A DNA stretch of 64,000 nucleotides from Thermotalea metallivorans (lineage in GTDB: Bacteria > Bacillota > Clostridia > Peptostreptococcales > Thermotaleaceae): NCBI RefSeq assembly GCF_001562415.1, contig NZ_LOEE01000027.1, forward strand, positions 62,001 to 126,000. The letters are read 5' to 3'. Below the pieces are notes generated by a model that had not been told where the DNA came from, did no database searches, and saw nothing but the letters and a program-made list of their open reading frames with translations. A program made the position numbers and the translations under genes. Each line of letters starts with the position of its first letter. Within the stretch, counting starts at the first letter, position 1. Below, piece after piece: positions 36,896-46,383 of this stretch.

Positions 36896-37855
36896 TTACT
36901 TGATCACCTCTAAACAATCGCACGCCACAAAATGTCCCGGTGATATTTCTCTCAATGTACTGTCTTGTTTTGTACAAGCGTCGGTAGCATGAGGACAACG
37001 CTTTGCAAAGCGGCATCCCGGCTGTGGATTGATCGGAGAAGTAATTTCGCCCTTGAGCAGGATTCTTTCCTTCTTGTGTTTGATGCTCGGTACAGGAATT
37101 GCCGATAAAAGGGCCTTTGTATACGGATGCAACGGATTTTTAAACAGTTCCTTTGCCGGGGCCAGTTCCACCAGTTGTCCCAGATACATTACGGCAATAT
37201 TATCGGAAATATGCTTCACAACGGAAAGGTCATGGGTAATAAACATATAGGTTAACCCGAATTCTTCCTGCAGGTCTTGCATTAAGTTTAAGATCTGGGC
37301 CTGAATGGATACATCCAGCGCAGAAACAGGCTCATCGCATACAATAAACTTGGGATTCACCGCAAGGGCTCTGGCAATACCGATCCTTTGTCTTCTTCCC
37401 CCGTCCAACTCATGGGGATAAGCATTATATAATCTTTCCGCTAATCCTACCGTAGACATCAAGGATGCAACTTTCTTATCCAATTCTTGCTTATTCTTTA
37501 CCAGTTTATGAATCAGCAGAGGCTCTGCGATGATCTCGCTTACCGTCATCCTTGGGTTTAAGGATGCATAGGGGTCCTGAAATACAATCTGCATCTCTTT
37601 TCTCAGATCCCTCAATTGGCTTTTATTAAATGTTCTGATATTCTTCCCTTCAAACAATATTTCTCCGTCCGTAGCTTCCAACAATCTTAGTACAACTCTG
37701 CCTGTAGTAGATTTGCCGCATCCCGATTCCCCTACGACCCCTAACGTCTCACCTTTATTAATAAAAAAATTCACGTTGTCAACGGCATGCAAATATCCGT
37801 TCTTTACTTTGAAATATTTTTTGAGATTTCTGACCTCTAATAGTTTTTCTGCCAT
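36896..37855 (-). CDS. oppF: Oligopeptide ABC transporter ATPase (OppF/DppF)
   Basis: One of two ATPases of a peptide importer. Walker A GESGCGKST (about residues 39-47), Q-loop VFQDPYASLNPR, Walker B FIVCDEPVSALD and H-loop MFITHDL are standard. The ABC signature reads LDGGRRQR where LSGGQRQR is usual, so two signature positions differ; I believe this variant recurs in clostridial homologues. The C-terminal extension has the Cys-containing motif CRFAKRCPHATDAC that in this subfamily can hold an Fe-S cluster. Last ATPase gene of the operon oppA-B-C-D-F (transcription order), followed by a strong terminator. Confidence 0.92.
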   Translation of the reverse strand: MAEKLLEVRNLKKYFKVKNGYLHAVDNVNFFINKGETLGVVGESGCGKSTTGRVVLRLLEATDGEILFEGKNIRTFNKSQLRDLRKEMQIVFQDPYASLNPRMTVSEIIAEPLLIHKLVKNKQELDKKVASLMSTVGLAERLYNAYPHELDGGRRQRIGIARALAVNPKFIVCDEPVSALDVSIQAQILNLMQDLQEEFGLTYMFITHDLSVVKHISDNIAVMYLGQLVELAPAKELFKNPLHPYTKALLSAIPVPSIKHKKERILLKGEITSPINPQPGCRFAKRCPHATDACTKQDSTLREISPGHFVACDCLEVIK

Positions 37856-37866
37856 GCTTCCACCTC

Positions 37867-38856
37867 CTATGCTTTCACGATTCCTTCATAGATTAAACAT
37901 CTTACCTTGTGTCCGTTCCCTAAATCCGTCGTCTTTGGCATTTGTTTTTTACATACATCCGCTGCCTTTGGACATCTTGGATGGAATGGACAACCGGACG
38001 GCAAGTTTGTCGGGTCCGGCATTAGCCCCTTGATAGGATTTAATCGTTCCACCTCTTCTTCAAGGTTTGGAATCGATCCGAAGAGTCCCCAAGTATAAGG
38101 ATGTTTGGGATTTTCAAATAAATCTTCTAAAGAAGCCGTTTCTACAATTTCTCCCGCATACATGATGGCTACCTTATCGCAAACTTCAGCCACTACCCCT
38201 AAATCGTGGGTAATCAGAATCATGGCCGTTTGGAATTCCTTTTTCAGATTGTTCATTAAATCCAATACCTGGGCTTGAATGGTTACGTCCAGCGCCGTTG
38301 TTGGTTCGTCCGCAATCAACAATTGAGGATTGCATGCCAAAGCAATGGCAATCACTACCCTTTGCTTCATACCGCCGGAGAATTGATGAGGATATTCACT
38401 ATGTCTATTGCCGGGAATCCCAACCATCTCCAGCATCTTTTTTGCTTTCTCAATGGCATCCTGTTTGCCTAGGCCTTCATGAATCTGAATCACTTCTGCG
38501 ATCTGCTCGCCCACGGTCAATACGGGGTTTAAAGATGTCATGGGGTCTTGGAAGATCATCGAAATCTTGTTGCCCCGGATGTGTCTCATTTCCACTTCCG
38601 ATTTCTTCAATAGGTCCTCCCCTTCAAAGAATATCTCTCCACCGAGAATTTTCCCTGGAGGATTCGGTACAAGCCTTAGGATGCCCAAAGCCGTTGTTGT
38701 CTTGCCGGCACCTGTTTCCCCCACCAAACCCAAGGTCTCTCCTCTATTCAACTGGATATCTATACCGTTCACAGCTTTTACTGTTCCATCTTCCGTGATA
38801 TAGTGAATCGTTAAGTTTTTAATATTTAACAATTCTTTTGTTTCTGCTTTGCTCAT
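37867..38856 (-). CDS. oppD: Oligopeptide ABC transporter ATPase (OppD/DppD)
   Basis: Partner ATPase with normal motifs: Walker [11 protein letters not shown]-loop [11 protein letters not shown], signature [12 protein letters not shown], Walker [13 protein letters not shown]-loop ILITHDL. The C-terminus carries [17 protein letters not shown], the four-Cys motif of the OppD/DppD group. GGGAG is eight bases before the ATG of MSKAETKE, so that start (38856) is preferred over one three codons upstream. Ten bases separate it from oppF. Confidence 0.94.
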   Translation of the reverse strand: MSKAETKELLNIKNLTIHYITEDGTVKAVNGIDIQLNRGETLGLVGETGAGKTTTALGILRLVPNPPGKILGGEIFFEGEDLLKKSEVEMRHIRGNKISMIFQDPMTSLNPVLTVGEQIAEVIQIHEGLGKQDAIEKAKKMLEMVGIPGNRHSEYPHQFSGGMKQRVVIAIALACNPQLLIADEPTTALDVTIQAQVLDLMNNLKKEFQTAMILITHDLGVVAEVCDKVAIMYAGEIVETASLEDLFENPKHPYTWGLFGSIPNLEEEVERLNPIKGLMPDPTNLPSGCPFHPRCPKAADVCKKQMPKTTDLGNGHKVRCLIYEGIVKA

Positions 38857-38884
38857 GTCATACACTCCCTTCTATGGTAAGGTA

Positions 38885-39781
38885 TTATTGTTTTAACTTA
38901 GGATCCAGAGCGTCTCTTAAGCCGTCACCCAATAGATTTAATGCTAAGATTGTAATCATAATCAACAGTCCTGGGAAAGTGGTTACATGCCATGCATATC
39001 TCAGATATGCTCTTCCTCCTGAAAGCATAGAACCCCACTCGGGAGCCGGTGGCTGAATGCCTAAACCGATAAAGCTCAAGCCTGCCGTAGAAAGTATTGC
39101 ACCTGCAACCCCTAAAGTTCCTTGTACAATTACGGGTGCTAAGGCATTAGGGACGATATGCTTTGTCACAATTCTAAAATCACTGGCACCTATTGCCCTT
39201 GCTGCTTCAATAAACTCTTGATCTCTTAATGATAAAACCGAAGCTCTGACAATTCGTGCATAAGAAGGAACCGATGATATGCCAATTGCCAGCATCAAAT
39301 TAAAAAGGCTGGGGCCTAGTGCCGATACAATAGCAATCGCCAATAATATACTTGGGATCGCCAAAAAAATATCCATGGCTCGCATAATCACATTATCTAT
39401 CTTGCCTCCATAATAGCCTGCTACAGCCCCTAATGTCCCTCCAATGAGTATTGAAATACCCACTGCCACAATACCCACTTTCAGGGAAACTCTGGCTCCA
39501 TGAACAAGTCTTGCAAAAATATCTCTTCCAAACTCATCTGTTCCCAGCCAATGCTTGGCACTGGGTCCTTGTAATCTTTGTGCAAGATTTTGCTTGATTG
39601 CCACTTCTTCATAAGGAGCAATTACATCGGCAAAAACAGCTGTTAGAACTAAAATAATTATAATTGCCAAGCCAAACATCGCCATCTTATTTTTACTCAT
39701 TCTTCTAAAAACTTCTAGCCAAATACTTCTTTTCTTAGGAGTAGTGGGAACCGATGCTTGTGTTTCTGTCATCTTTATCAT
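38885..39781 (-). CDS. oppC: Oligopeptide ABC transporter permease (OppC/DppC)
   Basis: Six-TM permease, 298 residues. N-terminal OppC_N segment (SIWLEVFRRMSKNKMAMFGLAIIIIL), GTDEFGRDIFARLVHGARVSL, and the EAA coupling loop EAARAIGASDFRIVTKHIVPN are standard. AGGAGG is eight bases before the ATG. It lies between oppB and oppD. Confidence 0.94.
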   Translation of the reverse strand: MIKMTETQASVPTTPKKRSIWLEVFRRMSKNKMAMFGLAIIIILVLTAVFADVIAPYEEVAIKQNLAQRLQGPSAKHWLGTDEFGRDIFARLVHGARVSLKVGIVAVGISILIGGTLGAVAGYYGGKIDNVIMRAMDIFLAIPSILLAIAIVSALGPSLFNLMLAIGISSVPSYARIVRASVLSLRDQEFIEAARAIGASDFRIVTKHIVPNALAPVIVQGTLGVAGAILSTAGLSFIGLGIQPPAPEWGSMLSGGRAYLRYAWHVTTFPGLLIMITILALNLLGDGLRDALDPKLKQ

Positions 39782-39813
39782 TTCATCAACCTCCTTTAAT
39801 CATACTATATATG

Positions 39814-40740
39814 CTACTTGTATTGAGATTTAATTCTTGGATCTACAAACGCATAAAGAATATCGACACCCAGATTGACAAAACTAAATGTTACTGCAAT
39901 AAAAACAACGGTAGCTTGTACCATCGGTGTATCTTTTTGCTTAATAGCATCTACCAGGAGTCTTCCAACCCCAGGCCATGAAAAGACAGTTTCCGTAAGC
40001 ACAGCACCCCCAAGTAAATATCCAAATTGCAAACCCACAACGGTAATTACAGGAATTAGTGCATTTTTCAATGCGTGCTTATTCACAACAGTTTTCTCAT
40101 TTACTCCTTTTGCTCGGGCTGTTCGAATATAATCTTGTCTTATTACTTCCAGCATGGAAGATCTTGTCATACGTGTAATAATTGCAGCAGAACTGGTTCC
40201 CAGGGTCAAGGCAGGAAGGATGAAATTAGCGAATCCTCCGTAGCCACCGGAAGGCAACCATCCTAAATATACCGAAAATAAAAGAATTAGCATCAGCCCC
40301 TGCCAAAAGTTTGGCATAGATACTCCAATCAGTGCCGCAATCATACTTATACTATCAAATAACGAATATTGCTTTGTCGCTGAAATAATTCCAACAGGAA
40401 TACCGATTGCAACAGCAATCAATACGCCTAAAGAAGCTAATTGCAATGTAGCAGGGAATCTACTAAATATTTCTGCAAATACTTCTCGGTTCGTAGTGTA
40501 AGATCTTCCAAATTTGCCCATCATTGCATTCTTGACAAATCTTCCATATTGCATTAGAAATGGATCGTTTAAGCCCATCTCTTCTCTCAATCTTTCTACC
40601 GCTTCCGCCGGTGCTTTTTCTCCTAAAATCATTTGGGCAGGATCCCCTGGTGTCATGTACATAATTGAAAAAACAATAAATGTTACTCCTAATAGTACGG
40701 GAATTAACATCAATAGTCTTCGAAATACATATTTATGCAT
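39814..40740 (-). CDS. oppB: Oligopeptide ABC transporter permease (OppB/DppB)
   Basis: Six-TM permease, 308 residues, beginning YVFRRLLMLIPVLLGVTFIVF and containing MTPGDPAQMILGEKAP and the EAA-type loop RTARAKGVNEKTVVNKHALKNAL. GGAGGGAGG just before the ATG of MHKYVFRR sets the start nine codons inside the longest frame. It is separated from oppA by about 115 bases containing a hairpin, which may lower expression of oppBCDF relative to the binding protein. Confidence 0.94.
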   Translation of the reverse strand: MHKYVFRRLLMLIPVLLGVTFIVFSIMYMTPGDPAQMILGEKAPAEAVERLREEMGLNDPFLMQYGRFVKNAMMGKFGRSYTTNREVFAEIFSRFPATLQLASLGVLIAVAIGIPVGIISATKQYSLFDSISMIAALIGVSMPNFWQGLMLILLFSVYLGWLPSGGYGGFANFILPALTLGTSSAAIITRMTRSSMLEVIRQDYIRTARAKGVNEKTVVNKHALKNALIPVITVVGLQFGYLLGGAVLTETVFSWPGVGRLLVDAIKQKDTPMVQATVVFIAVTFSFVNLGVDILYAFVDPRIKSQYK

Positions 40741-40817
40741 ATGCTGCCTCCCTCCGTTTATAAACATATTTCTACTTTTTTCTTAACTTTTTTTAATATT
40801 TCCTTTCCAAAGTAAAA

Positions 40818-40845
40818 GTGAGACCTCGCATAGGGTCTCACCAAT
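40818..40845 (-). terminator. Hairpin between oppA and oppB
   Basis: GTGAGACC and GGTCTCAC stem with an eight-base loop, followed on the minus strand by TTTTAC. Probable partial terminator or mRNA-stabilising hairpin behind oppA. Confidence 0.7.
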
Positions 40846-40855
40846 GTATGTTAAA

Positions 40856-42397
40856 TTAATAGCTGACACCAAATAATCTGTGATGCCCTGCCGGATGCAA
40901 TCGGAATCCTTTTATACCTTTTTGCATACCAACATTTTGAGTTTGATAATAAAGATTTGCTGCCGGTGCTTCTTCAACTACAATTTTTTGCACTTCAAAA
41001 TATGCCTTTTCTCTTTCTGATGTATCCACAGAAGTTCTACCCTTTTCCAACAATTCATCTACTTGAGGATTCTCATAGAACGTTCTATTTCCTGCACCAC
41101 CTTTTGCTGAGCTATGGAATAATGCATACATTCCATAATCAGCATCTCCTGTTACAGTTACCCAACCTAAAATGAACATATCATGCTCGCCTCTGGCTGT
41201 TCTATCAAGATAGCTTCCCCATTCTAATGTTTCAATAGCTACATCAATTCCGATTTCTTTTAATTGTGCTTGTATAATTTGGGCAATTTGAACTCTTACA
41301 GGATTGTCATTCGTCCAAAGAGTTGTCTTAAATCCACCTTCTAACCCTGCTTGTTTCATCAATTCTTTAGCCTTTTCCACATTATATTCGTAAGGCTTGA
41401 TATTTGGATTATGACCAAACACTTTAGGACCAATCGGTGCGCCTGCTTTTTCCCCTGCACCATTTAATACAGCCGTAATGATATCATCTCTATTGATCGC
41501 ATAGTTAATAGCTTGTCTTACTTCTTTTTTGTTGAAAGGTTCTTTATTTACATTAAAACCTATATATGCTAAAGATAGAGACGGTTCTTCAATCAATGTT
41601 AATTTTTCATTGTTTCTTACTTTATCTTTATCAATAGGCTCAATGTCATAAGCAATATCCACTTCTCCTGTTTCCAAACCTATGGTTCTATTTGTTCCTT
41701 CGGTAATATTTCTAAAAGTAACCTTTTTAATTGCAGGAGCTCCTTCAAAATATTCTTCATTTGCCACCAATTCAATTTTGTCTCCCGCTTGCCAGTTGGA
41801 GAATTTAAACGGACCAGTTCCTACCGGATTTTGACCATAGTTATCTCCTGCTTCTGTAACAGCCTTTTCATTTAAAATAGATGCTGCTGTATGGGACAAG
41901 TGGGAAAGAATAGGTCCAAACGGCTCTTTTAATTTGATAACAACCTTGTAATCTTCCGGCGCTTCTACTGACTCAATTGCTTCTACAATATGAGCTACTT
42001 TATCAGACTTTAGCATTCTTTCTAATGTAAACTTAACATCGCTTGCCTTTAATTCTTCACCATTGTGGAATTTTACGCCTTTGCGAATATCAAATTCCCA
42101 TGTTTTTTCATCTTTTTGTTCCCATTTCTCAGCCAATCCAGGAACTATTTCCATGTCTTCATTTGCTGTTACTAAAGTATTATAAATTTGCTTCATTACT
42201 CTCGAAGACGGTTGATCGTTTGTTGCATGCGGATCAAGGGACTTTGCATCAGCACCTTGTGCTACTACAATTTCTTCTTTGGCAGGTACCGCATTTTCAC
42301 CTTGCTCAGCTGGCTTTTGTCCGCCACATCCTGTAACGACTAAGGCAAACATTAAAACAAGTGCCAATACTGCTGCAATTTTCTTGTTTCTTAGCAT
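40856..42397 (-). CDS. oppA: Peptide ABC transporter substrate-binding lipoprotein
   Basis: Extracellular lipid-anchored receptor that delivers peptides to OppBC. Signal peptide with lipobox LVVTGC (Cys24), then the SBP family-5 fold: LDPHATNDQPSSRVMKQIYNTLV, WEFDIRKGVKFHNGEELKASDV (the family signature), and NAINRDD-type region YAINRDDIITAVL. Length 513 is typical. It is first in its operon; a stem-loop of TTTGAGG/CCTCAAA lies in its leader. Family-5 receptors may instead bind dipeptides, nickel or glutathione, so the peptide specificity is by context. Confidence 0.92.
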   Translation of the reverse strand: MLRNKKIAAVLALVLMFALVVTGCGGQKPAEQGENAVPAKEEIVVAQGADAKSLDPHATNDQPSSRVMKQIYNTLVTANEDMEIVPGLAEKWEQKDEKTWEFDIRKGVKFHNGEELKASDVKFTLERMLKSDKVAHIVEAIESVEAPEDYKVVIKLKEPFGPILSHLSHTAASILNEKAVTEAGDNYGQNPVGTGPFKFSNWQAGDKIELVANEEYFEGAPAIKKVTFRNITEGTNRTIGLETGEVDIAYDIEPIDKDKVRNNEKLTLIEEPSLSLAYIGFNVNKEPFNKKEVRQAINYAINRDDIITAVLNGAGEKAGAPIGPKVFGHNPNIKPYEYNVEKAKELMKQAGLEGGFKTTLWTNDNPVRVQIAQIIQAQLKEIGIDVAIETLEWGSYLDRTARGEHDMFILGWVTVTGDADYGMYALFHSSAKGGAGNRTFYENPQVDELLEKGRTSVDTSEREKAYFEVQKIVVEEAPAANLYYQTQNVGMQKGIKGFRLHPAGHHRLFGVSY

Positions 42398-42938
42398 AAC
42401 GTTTTCCTCCCTTTTATAATTGAAATGTTATATTACATTTGAGGTGGTCCTTCCTCAAAATTGTAACCTGTAATGGTTTTGCATCTCTTTCCTTTGGGTA
42501 CATCTCTCAGACGCTATAGAAATTTTCATACAGCTCGTCATGGCGATAGATGCATAAATCTTACAATTCATATAATATAAAAATCTTTTCTCCATTTCAA
42601 TATTGTTTTTCTGCCCTTTTTTTACCGCAAGGACTGGTGCATTGAAAATTCTGCCTTCTGTTATATTTAACAAATTCTTAACATTTGTTGTCTCTATATT
42701 ACATTTTTTTAATACAAGCTGATAGATAGTATTTTCAAGGCTTTTCCTTTTGTGTGCATAGTTCAAATATTCAGAACTTTATTTCCTTTTTTTGCTCTCT
42801 TGGCGATTGTTGCTGATTTTTGCGAATTCTTTCTTGCACCTTTCGATGGATTTCCTTCTTTTTTTTGTATTTTACTAACATTTTTACTTTTTTCTATATA
42901 GATTTGCAACTTCAAAATAAAATTTATTCAAAAACAAT
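42398..42938. other. Leader and promoter region of the opp operon
   Basis: About 540 bases without a supported gene. Minus-strand features seen are a stem-loop (TTTGAGG / CCTCAAA, about 42438-42460) and a possible promoter TTGAAA-18-TATTAA near 42710-42740. No known riboswitch signature was recognised. Confidence 0.4.
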
Positions 42939-42983
42939 AAGGATAGGACAAGGAGTCAATTGCAGACCCCTTGCCCTATCCTT
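42939..42983 (-). terminator. Terminator of the double-cubane reductase operon
   Basis: A 15-base-pair nearly perfect stem (AAGGATAGGGCAAGG with CCTTGTCCTATCCTT), then ATTGTTTTT on the minus strand. It overlaps the stop codon of the activase gene. Confidence 0.85.
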
Positions 42984-43746
42984 GAAGCATTTCCCAACCG
43001 ATCACTGCAGCACCCAGTGCCCCTACAACTTGAGTATCCTCTGCAGTATACACAGGCCTTTTTATTTTTTTCTCAATGGCTTCTTTGATTAACCTGCTTT
43101 TGGCTACGCCGCCTGTAAAGGCTACTTCCCCTGATATATTCAATTTCCCCATCAGAAAAGCTGCCTTGTTTGCTATAGATGCAACAATTCCTGCTGCAAT
43201 GGATTCTTTCGAAACTCCCTGGGCCAAAAGACTGATAATTTCTGATTCAGCAAATACCGTACACATGCTCGTAATATTTTGAGGGCGGGCTCCTTCTGCC
43301 AATTGATCCAAATCCTCAATTTCTGCTCCCAACAGATTTGCCATTACTTGAAGAAATCTGCCTGTCCCTGCAGCACACTTGTCATTCATGATAAAGTCCT
43401 GCACATTCCCTTTGTAATCCAAGAGAATAACTTTGCTGTCCTGCCCTCCGATATCCAAAACCGTGCGGATTTGATTGTTTAGAAAAAAGGCCCCTTTCCC
43501 GTGACAGCTGATTTCTGTAATGCCTTTATGGGCAAAATCCATGGTCACTCTTCCATACCCAGTGCCAATGATTTTCTTTACTTCTTCCCTTTTTATTTTT
43601 GCACGACGAAGCAGCAGTTCACAAACGGTCTTTGACGCTTTTTGGGGACTCCAACCTGTGGGAATGATCACCTGTGCCACAATATCCCCTTGAAACAGAA
43701 CGCCCTTTGTGGCTACCGATCCCGCATCAATTCCGATAGTATACAA
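42976..43746 (-). CDS. Acyl-CoA dehydratase activase-type ATPase (DCCP reductase)
   Basis: BadF/BadG/HgdC-family ATPase with an actin-like fold and a [4Fe-4S] cluster between two monomers, which injects low-potential electrons into its partner on ATP hydrolysis. Motifs are GIDAGSVATKG (residues 4-14), DIGGQDSKVI, the cluster-ligand segment NDKCAAGTGRFLQ and the second Cys in ITSMCTVFAESE. The 256-residue length is normal. It is the last gene behind DUF3343 and a double-cubane-type reductase, so it is taken as the reductase for that protein rather than for a hydroxyacyl-CoA dehydratase. Confidence 0.9.
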   Translation of the reverse strand: MYTIGIDAGSVATKGVLFQGDIVAQVIIPTGWSPQKASKTVCELLLRRAKIKREEVKKIIGTGYGRVTMDFAHKGITEISCHGKGAFFLNNQIRTVLDIGGQDSKVILLDYKGNVQDFIMNDKCAAGTGRFLQVMANLLGAEIEDLDQLAEGARPQNITSMCTVFAESEIISLLAQGVSKESIAAGIVASIANKAAFLMGKLNISGEVAFTGGVAKSRLIKEAIEKKIKRPVYTAEDTQVVGALGAAVIGWEMLQG

Positions 43747-43760
43747 AGCTGTCTCCTCCC

Positions 43761-44018
43761 TTATCCAAACCAGTTTCTCCTCTTTTTCTCTATGGTATAA
43801 ATCCCTTCCGTTCGGATATCAGTATACTCCTTTAGAAGTTCTTCTACCACCGTCACATCCTCCGGCCTCACCATAATGGATATCCCGCAGCATTTGCTCA
43901 ATTCCCTTGGCGTAGGGGCAATGGCATATTTTATTCCCCTGGATCTCAAAATCTTTTCTAAAGCAATTCCGTCGGCATGGGAAGGAAATAATACATAACT
44001 CTGCCGTTGCATTTTCAT
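43761..44018 (-). CDS. DUF3343 protein
   Basis: 85-residue protein of the DUF3343 family (putative Se/S-carrier-like). The family pattern is visible: YVLFPSHADGIALEKILRSRG, then IAPTPRELSKCCGISIMV with a Cys-Cys pair at residues 43-44. The Cys pair and redox neighbourhood suggest sulfur or selenium handling, but this is unproven. It lies between the double-cubane reductase and its activase, with gaps of nine and 14 bases. Confidence 0.82.
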   Translation of the reverse strand: MKMQRQSYVLFPSHADGIALEKILRSRGIKYAIAPTPRELSKCCGISIMVRPEDVTVVEELLKEYTDIRTEGIYTIEKKRRNWFG

Positions 44019-44027
44019 TGCGTCACC

Positions 44028-45335
44028 CTACTCCGTAGCCGCCACTTCCTTTTTGGCTTTGGAAATTTCTAGCATTTCAAAGAAGGCTTCCAGTCTCGTT
44101 TTGATCTGTCCTGCATCCTGAAGACTATAATCGCTTTCAACCATGATCACAGGAATTCCCGCCTGATCCAAAGCCTCTTTTACCTTTTTGTATTCCAAAG
44201 CATAGGTATGACAGAAAGGCAGGCTGTAATATACAACCCCATCGGCCCTATATTCTTTATATAGGCGGATAATATCATCAATTCTGCCCTTATTGGGCGT
44301 AAAACAGGCACAGTTGATCCCTAAATATCTGTCCGCCAACCCACGAATTTGTTCTTCCAGAGTATTTCCTTCTTCTTTTACCAGATTTTCAAAATATCTG
44401 GTGCCTGTGCATGTCTCCTCACAGACAACGGCTCCGCCGCTAGTTTCAATCATATGGTGAAGTTTCCAGTTTGGGATCGCCATGGGCGTACCTGTCACAA
44501 GAATTCTGGGTGTACCCTCTTTGAAGACCCCTATGCCCTTGGCAATTCTATCTTCCAATTCCTCGCACAATTCTGCTACTTTTGCAGTAAATCGCTCGGG
44601 GTCGTCATAGAAAGCAATTTGCGTAATTAACAGCACATCCTTACCACTGATGGGAAGATTCTCTGCTTTTCTGGTATTGTATAATCTTTGCAGCACGGCC
44701 CTCTTCTGATTGATTCGCTGAATTCCTTTGGCCAACTTTTCCTCGGTAATTTCATTCCCCGTTAATTTTTCAATCTTTTCCTTGAACAGCCAGAGCTCAT
44801 CCATCCAGTGCAGATAGTCCTTCTTCCGCTTCATCTGGGGCAAATCCATCACATGCATAGGTACATACCCTTCAAGAATTTCCCACGCCTTTTTCTTCCC
44901 GTCACAGGTTGTTTCCCCTACCAGCAGATCTACTGACTGAAAATAAGGACAGGTTCCGCTTAATTTTGCTCCCACAGAAGCTTTAATCAGGGGACACATA
45001 TTTCTCGGAAGCACCCTTTCTCCATCGGGAATCCAAAAATCCGAACCGCCGCACAGGCCAACACCAATGGCATCTGCCGCAACAATCATCTCGTCAGGCA
45101 CAAACACACAAAAACTGCCCAACACTTTGCCTCCTTGCTTCCTATGCTCCGCCAGCTCCTGCACCCTCAATCCATGGATTTCCGAAATCACAAAATTAAA
45201 ATAGTTCATCCCTTCGGGACGATTCTCCTGGGATAAATAAATATCCCCATAAAATTCCGGCAATACTGCACACAATTGATCATGCTTTTCCAAATCCATG
45301 TCCAATGACTGCCACAGATCTCTGTAATCACCCAT
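44028..45335 (-). CDS. Double-cubane-cluster-containing anaerobic reductase
   Basis: HgdB/HgdC-superfamily protein of 435 residues. The N-terminus (MDLEKHDQLCAVLPEFYGDIYLS), the segment FVISEIHGLRVQELAEHRKQGGKVLGSFCVFVPDE, NMCPLIKASVGAKLSGTCPYFQ and GETTCDGKKKAWE match the double-cubane cluster protein group described from Carboxydothermus, which holds an [Fe8S9] cluster and reduces small molecules with ATP-driven electrons. Many cysteines are present (including FCVF, LCGG, MCPL, TCPYF, TTCDG, CEETC, NCAC, FCHTY). First gene of a three-gene operon with DUF3343 and activase. Physiological substrate is unknown. Confidence 0.87.
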   Translation of the reverse strand: MGDYRDLWQSLDMDLEKHDQLCAVLPEFYGDIYLSQENRPEGMNYFNFVISEIHGLRVQELAEHRKQGGKVLGSFCVFVPDEMIVAADAIGVGLCGGSDFWIPDGERVLPRNMCPLIKASVGAKLSGTCPYFQSVDLLVGETTCDGKKKAWEILEGYVPMHVMDLPQMKRKKDYLHWMDELWLFKEKIEKLTGNEITEEKLAKGIQRINQKRAVLQRLYNTRKAENLPISGKDVLLITQIAFYDDPERFTAKVAELCEELEDRIAKGIGVFKEGTPRILVTGTPMAIPNWKLHHMIETSGGAVVCEETCTGTRYFENLVKEEGNTLEEQIRGLADRYLGINCACFTPNKGRIDDIIRLYKEYRADGVVYYSLPFCHTYALEYKKVKEALDQAGIPVIMVESDYSLQDAGQIKTRLEAFFEMLEISKAKKEVAATE

Positions 45336-45493
45336 TGTATCAAACCCCCTTGCTTTATATTTAAGTTCATTATATTATTTTTTCTCATCTCTTTGTCCAA
45401 TATTGGAAAATATTATACCCTGTCATCAAATGATAGAAAAAAGCTATTCACAACAACTGAACATTATCCGCAAGCTATCAGCCTAACAATGCC

Positions 45494-45532
45494 CTGGCAG
45501 CCCTTTGCGGTGAAATCAAAATCTCAAGAGTT
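45494..45532 (+). repeat. Dispersed intergenic motif, probable diverged copy d
   Basis: The reverse strand reads TLEILISPQRAARALL in frame, alignable with TLEIWLPVQAC-GVFL of copy b; nucleotide match is strongest at AAATCTCAAG. Confidence 0.35.
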
Positions 45533-45642
45533 CTTTCTCATCCTATTGCTTTTTTTACAGGGTGATATATTATTTTTTGTAGTCGTAGCATCACAAAGTA
45601 CTTTCGTTTCATATATTATAAGTGAGGAAGGAGGGGGAATTT

Positions 45643-46047
45643 ATGAAGCAGAGTGATCATGGGTGTATCAAGGAAGGATTCTTAGGTGCCGAGATATTGC
45701 ATTCCAGCACCAAGTGTAAGAAGGGGATTTATCAAGTCATTTTTGCCGGAGCGGAAAAGATTCATTGTAGGGATCAATGGAAAATAAACTTTATTTTCAG
45801 TTTTGTATGTCCCTCTGACAAGGGCCAGGACGTTGGCTGTCAGGCAGCATCCAGTGCCAATATGCAGGTAGTGGTTGCCCCCGGAGAAAGCATCAGATTT
45901 GAACGGTATTTAGGCATTCTGAAAAAAGAAACCATAGAATACGGTATTGAGGATTACGGATTGTGTGAGCGTTTTTTCCCCGTACGCTCCATAAAATTCC
46001 TTGAAATTGAAACCGATTTTATACGATATGAAATTCATTGCATCTAA
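45643..46047 (+). CDS. Cysteine-containing hypothetical protein
   Basis: Unrecognised. 134 residues, soluble, with seven cysteines scattered (HGCI, TKCK, IHCRD, VCPS, VGCQ, LCER, terminal HCI) and beta-prone segments. The fold is unclear. Several start codons are possible; GAAGGAGGGGG before ATGAAGCAG sets 45643. An upstream CATATATTA (about 45610) resembles a sporulation -10 element, so expression in sporulation is possible but not supported by a good -35. It stands alone between divergent and convergent neighbours. Confidence 0.6.
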   Translation: MKQSDHGCIKEGFLGAEILHSSTKCKKGIYQVIFAGAEKIHCRDQWKINFIFSFVCPSDKGQDVGCQAASSANMQVVVAPGESIRFERYLGILKKETIEYGIEDYGLCERFFPVRSIKFLEIETDFIRYEIHCI

Positions 46048-46383
46048 AATATGGCAATCGACCATAGCCTCTCACCCTTTGAAAACCATAAAAATATAAG
46101 GTACAAGCCCTCCAGTCATTTCTCCCCATTTTTTTCTATTTCTTGATGTAACTCAAAAATCTCATTGCAAAAATTATCCATTACATCTATTTTGTATCAG
46201 ATATGCATACGATTATCTACCTACCCTCGTGCCTTTCTTCTTCTTTTTCCCTATCAGTATTGGCACCGTCGATGCAGTAGGACTTCTTATCATCTCTTTC
46301 GGGAAAGAATTAAGGATCAAAAAAAGGGAAAAACAGGATAATCTTAGTAAAGTAATTTCCCCTGTTCCATTGCTTTTAAAGTG
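46048..46383. other. Intergenic region, nothing recognised
   Basis: Between two convergent genes. Only short, low-quality open frames are present and no clear terminator hairpin was found. Confidence 0.4.

Noticed and set aside
42455-42766. 103-codon minus-strand frame in the opp leader
   Set aside because: No ribosome binding site, no domain, low-complexity-like translation, and it overlaps the presumed opp promoter.
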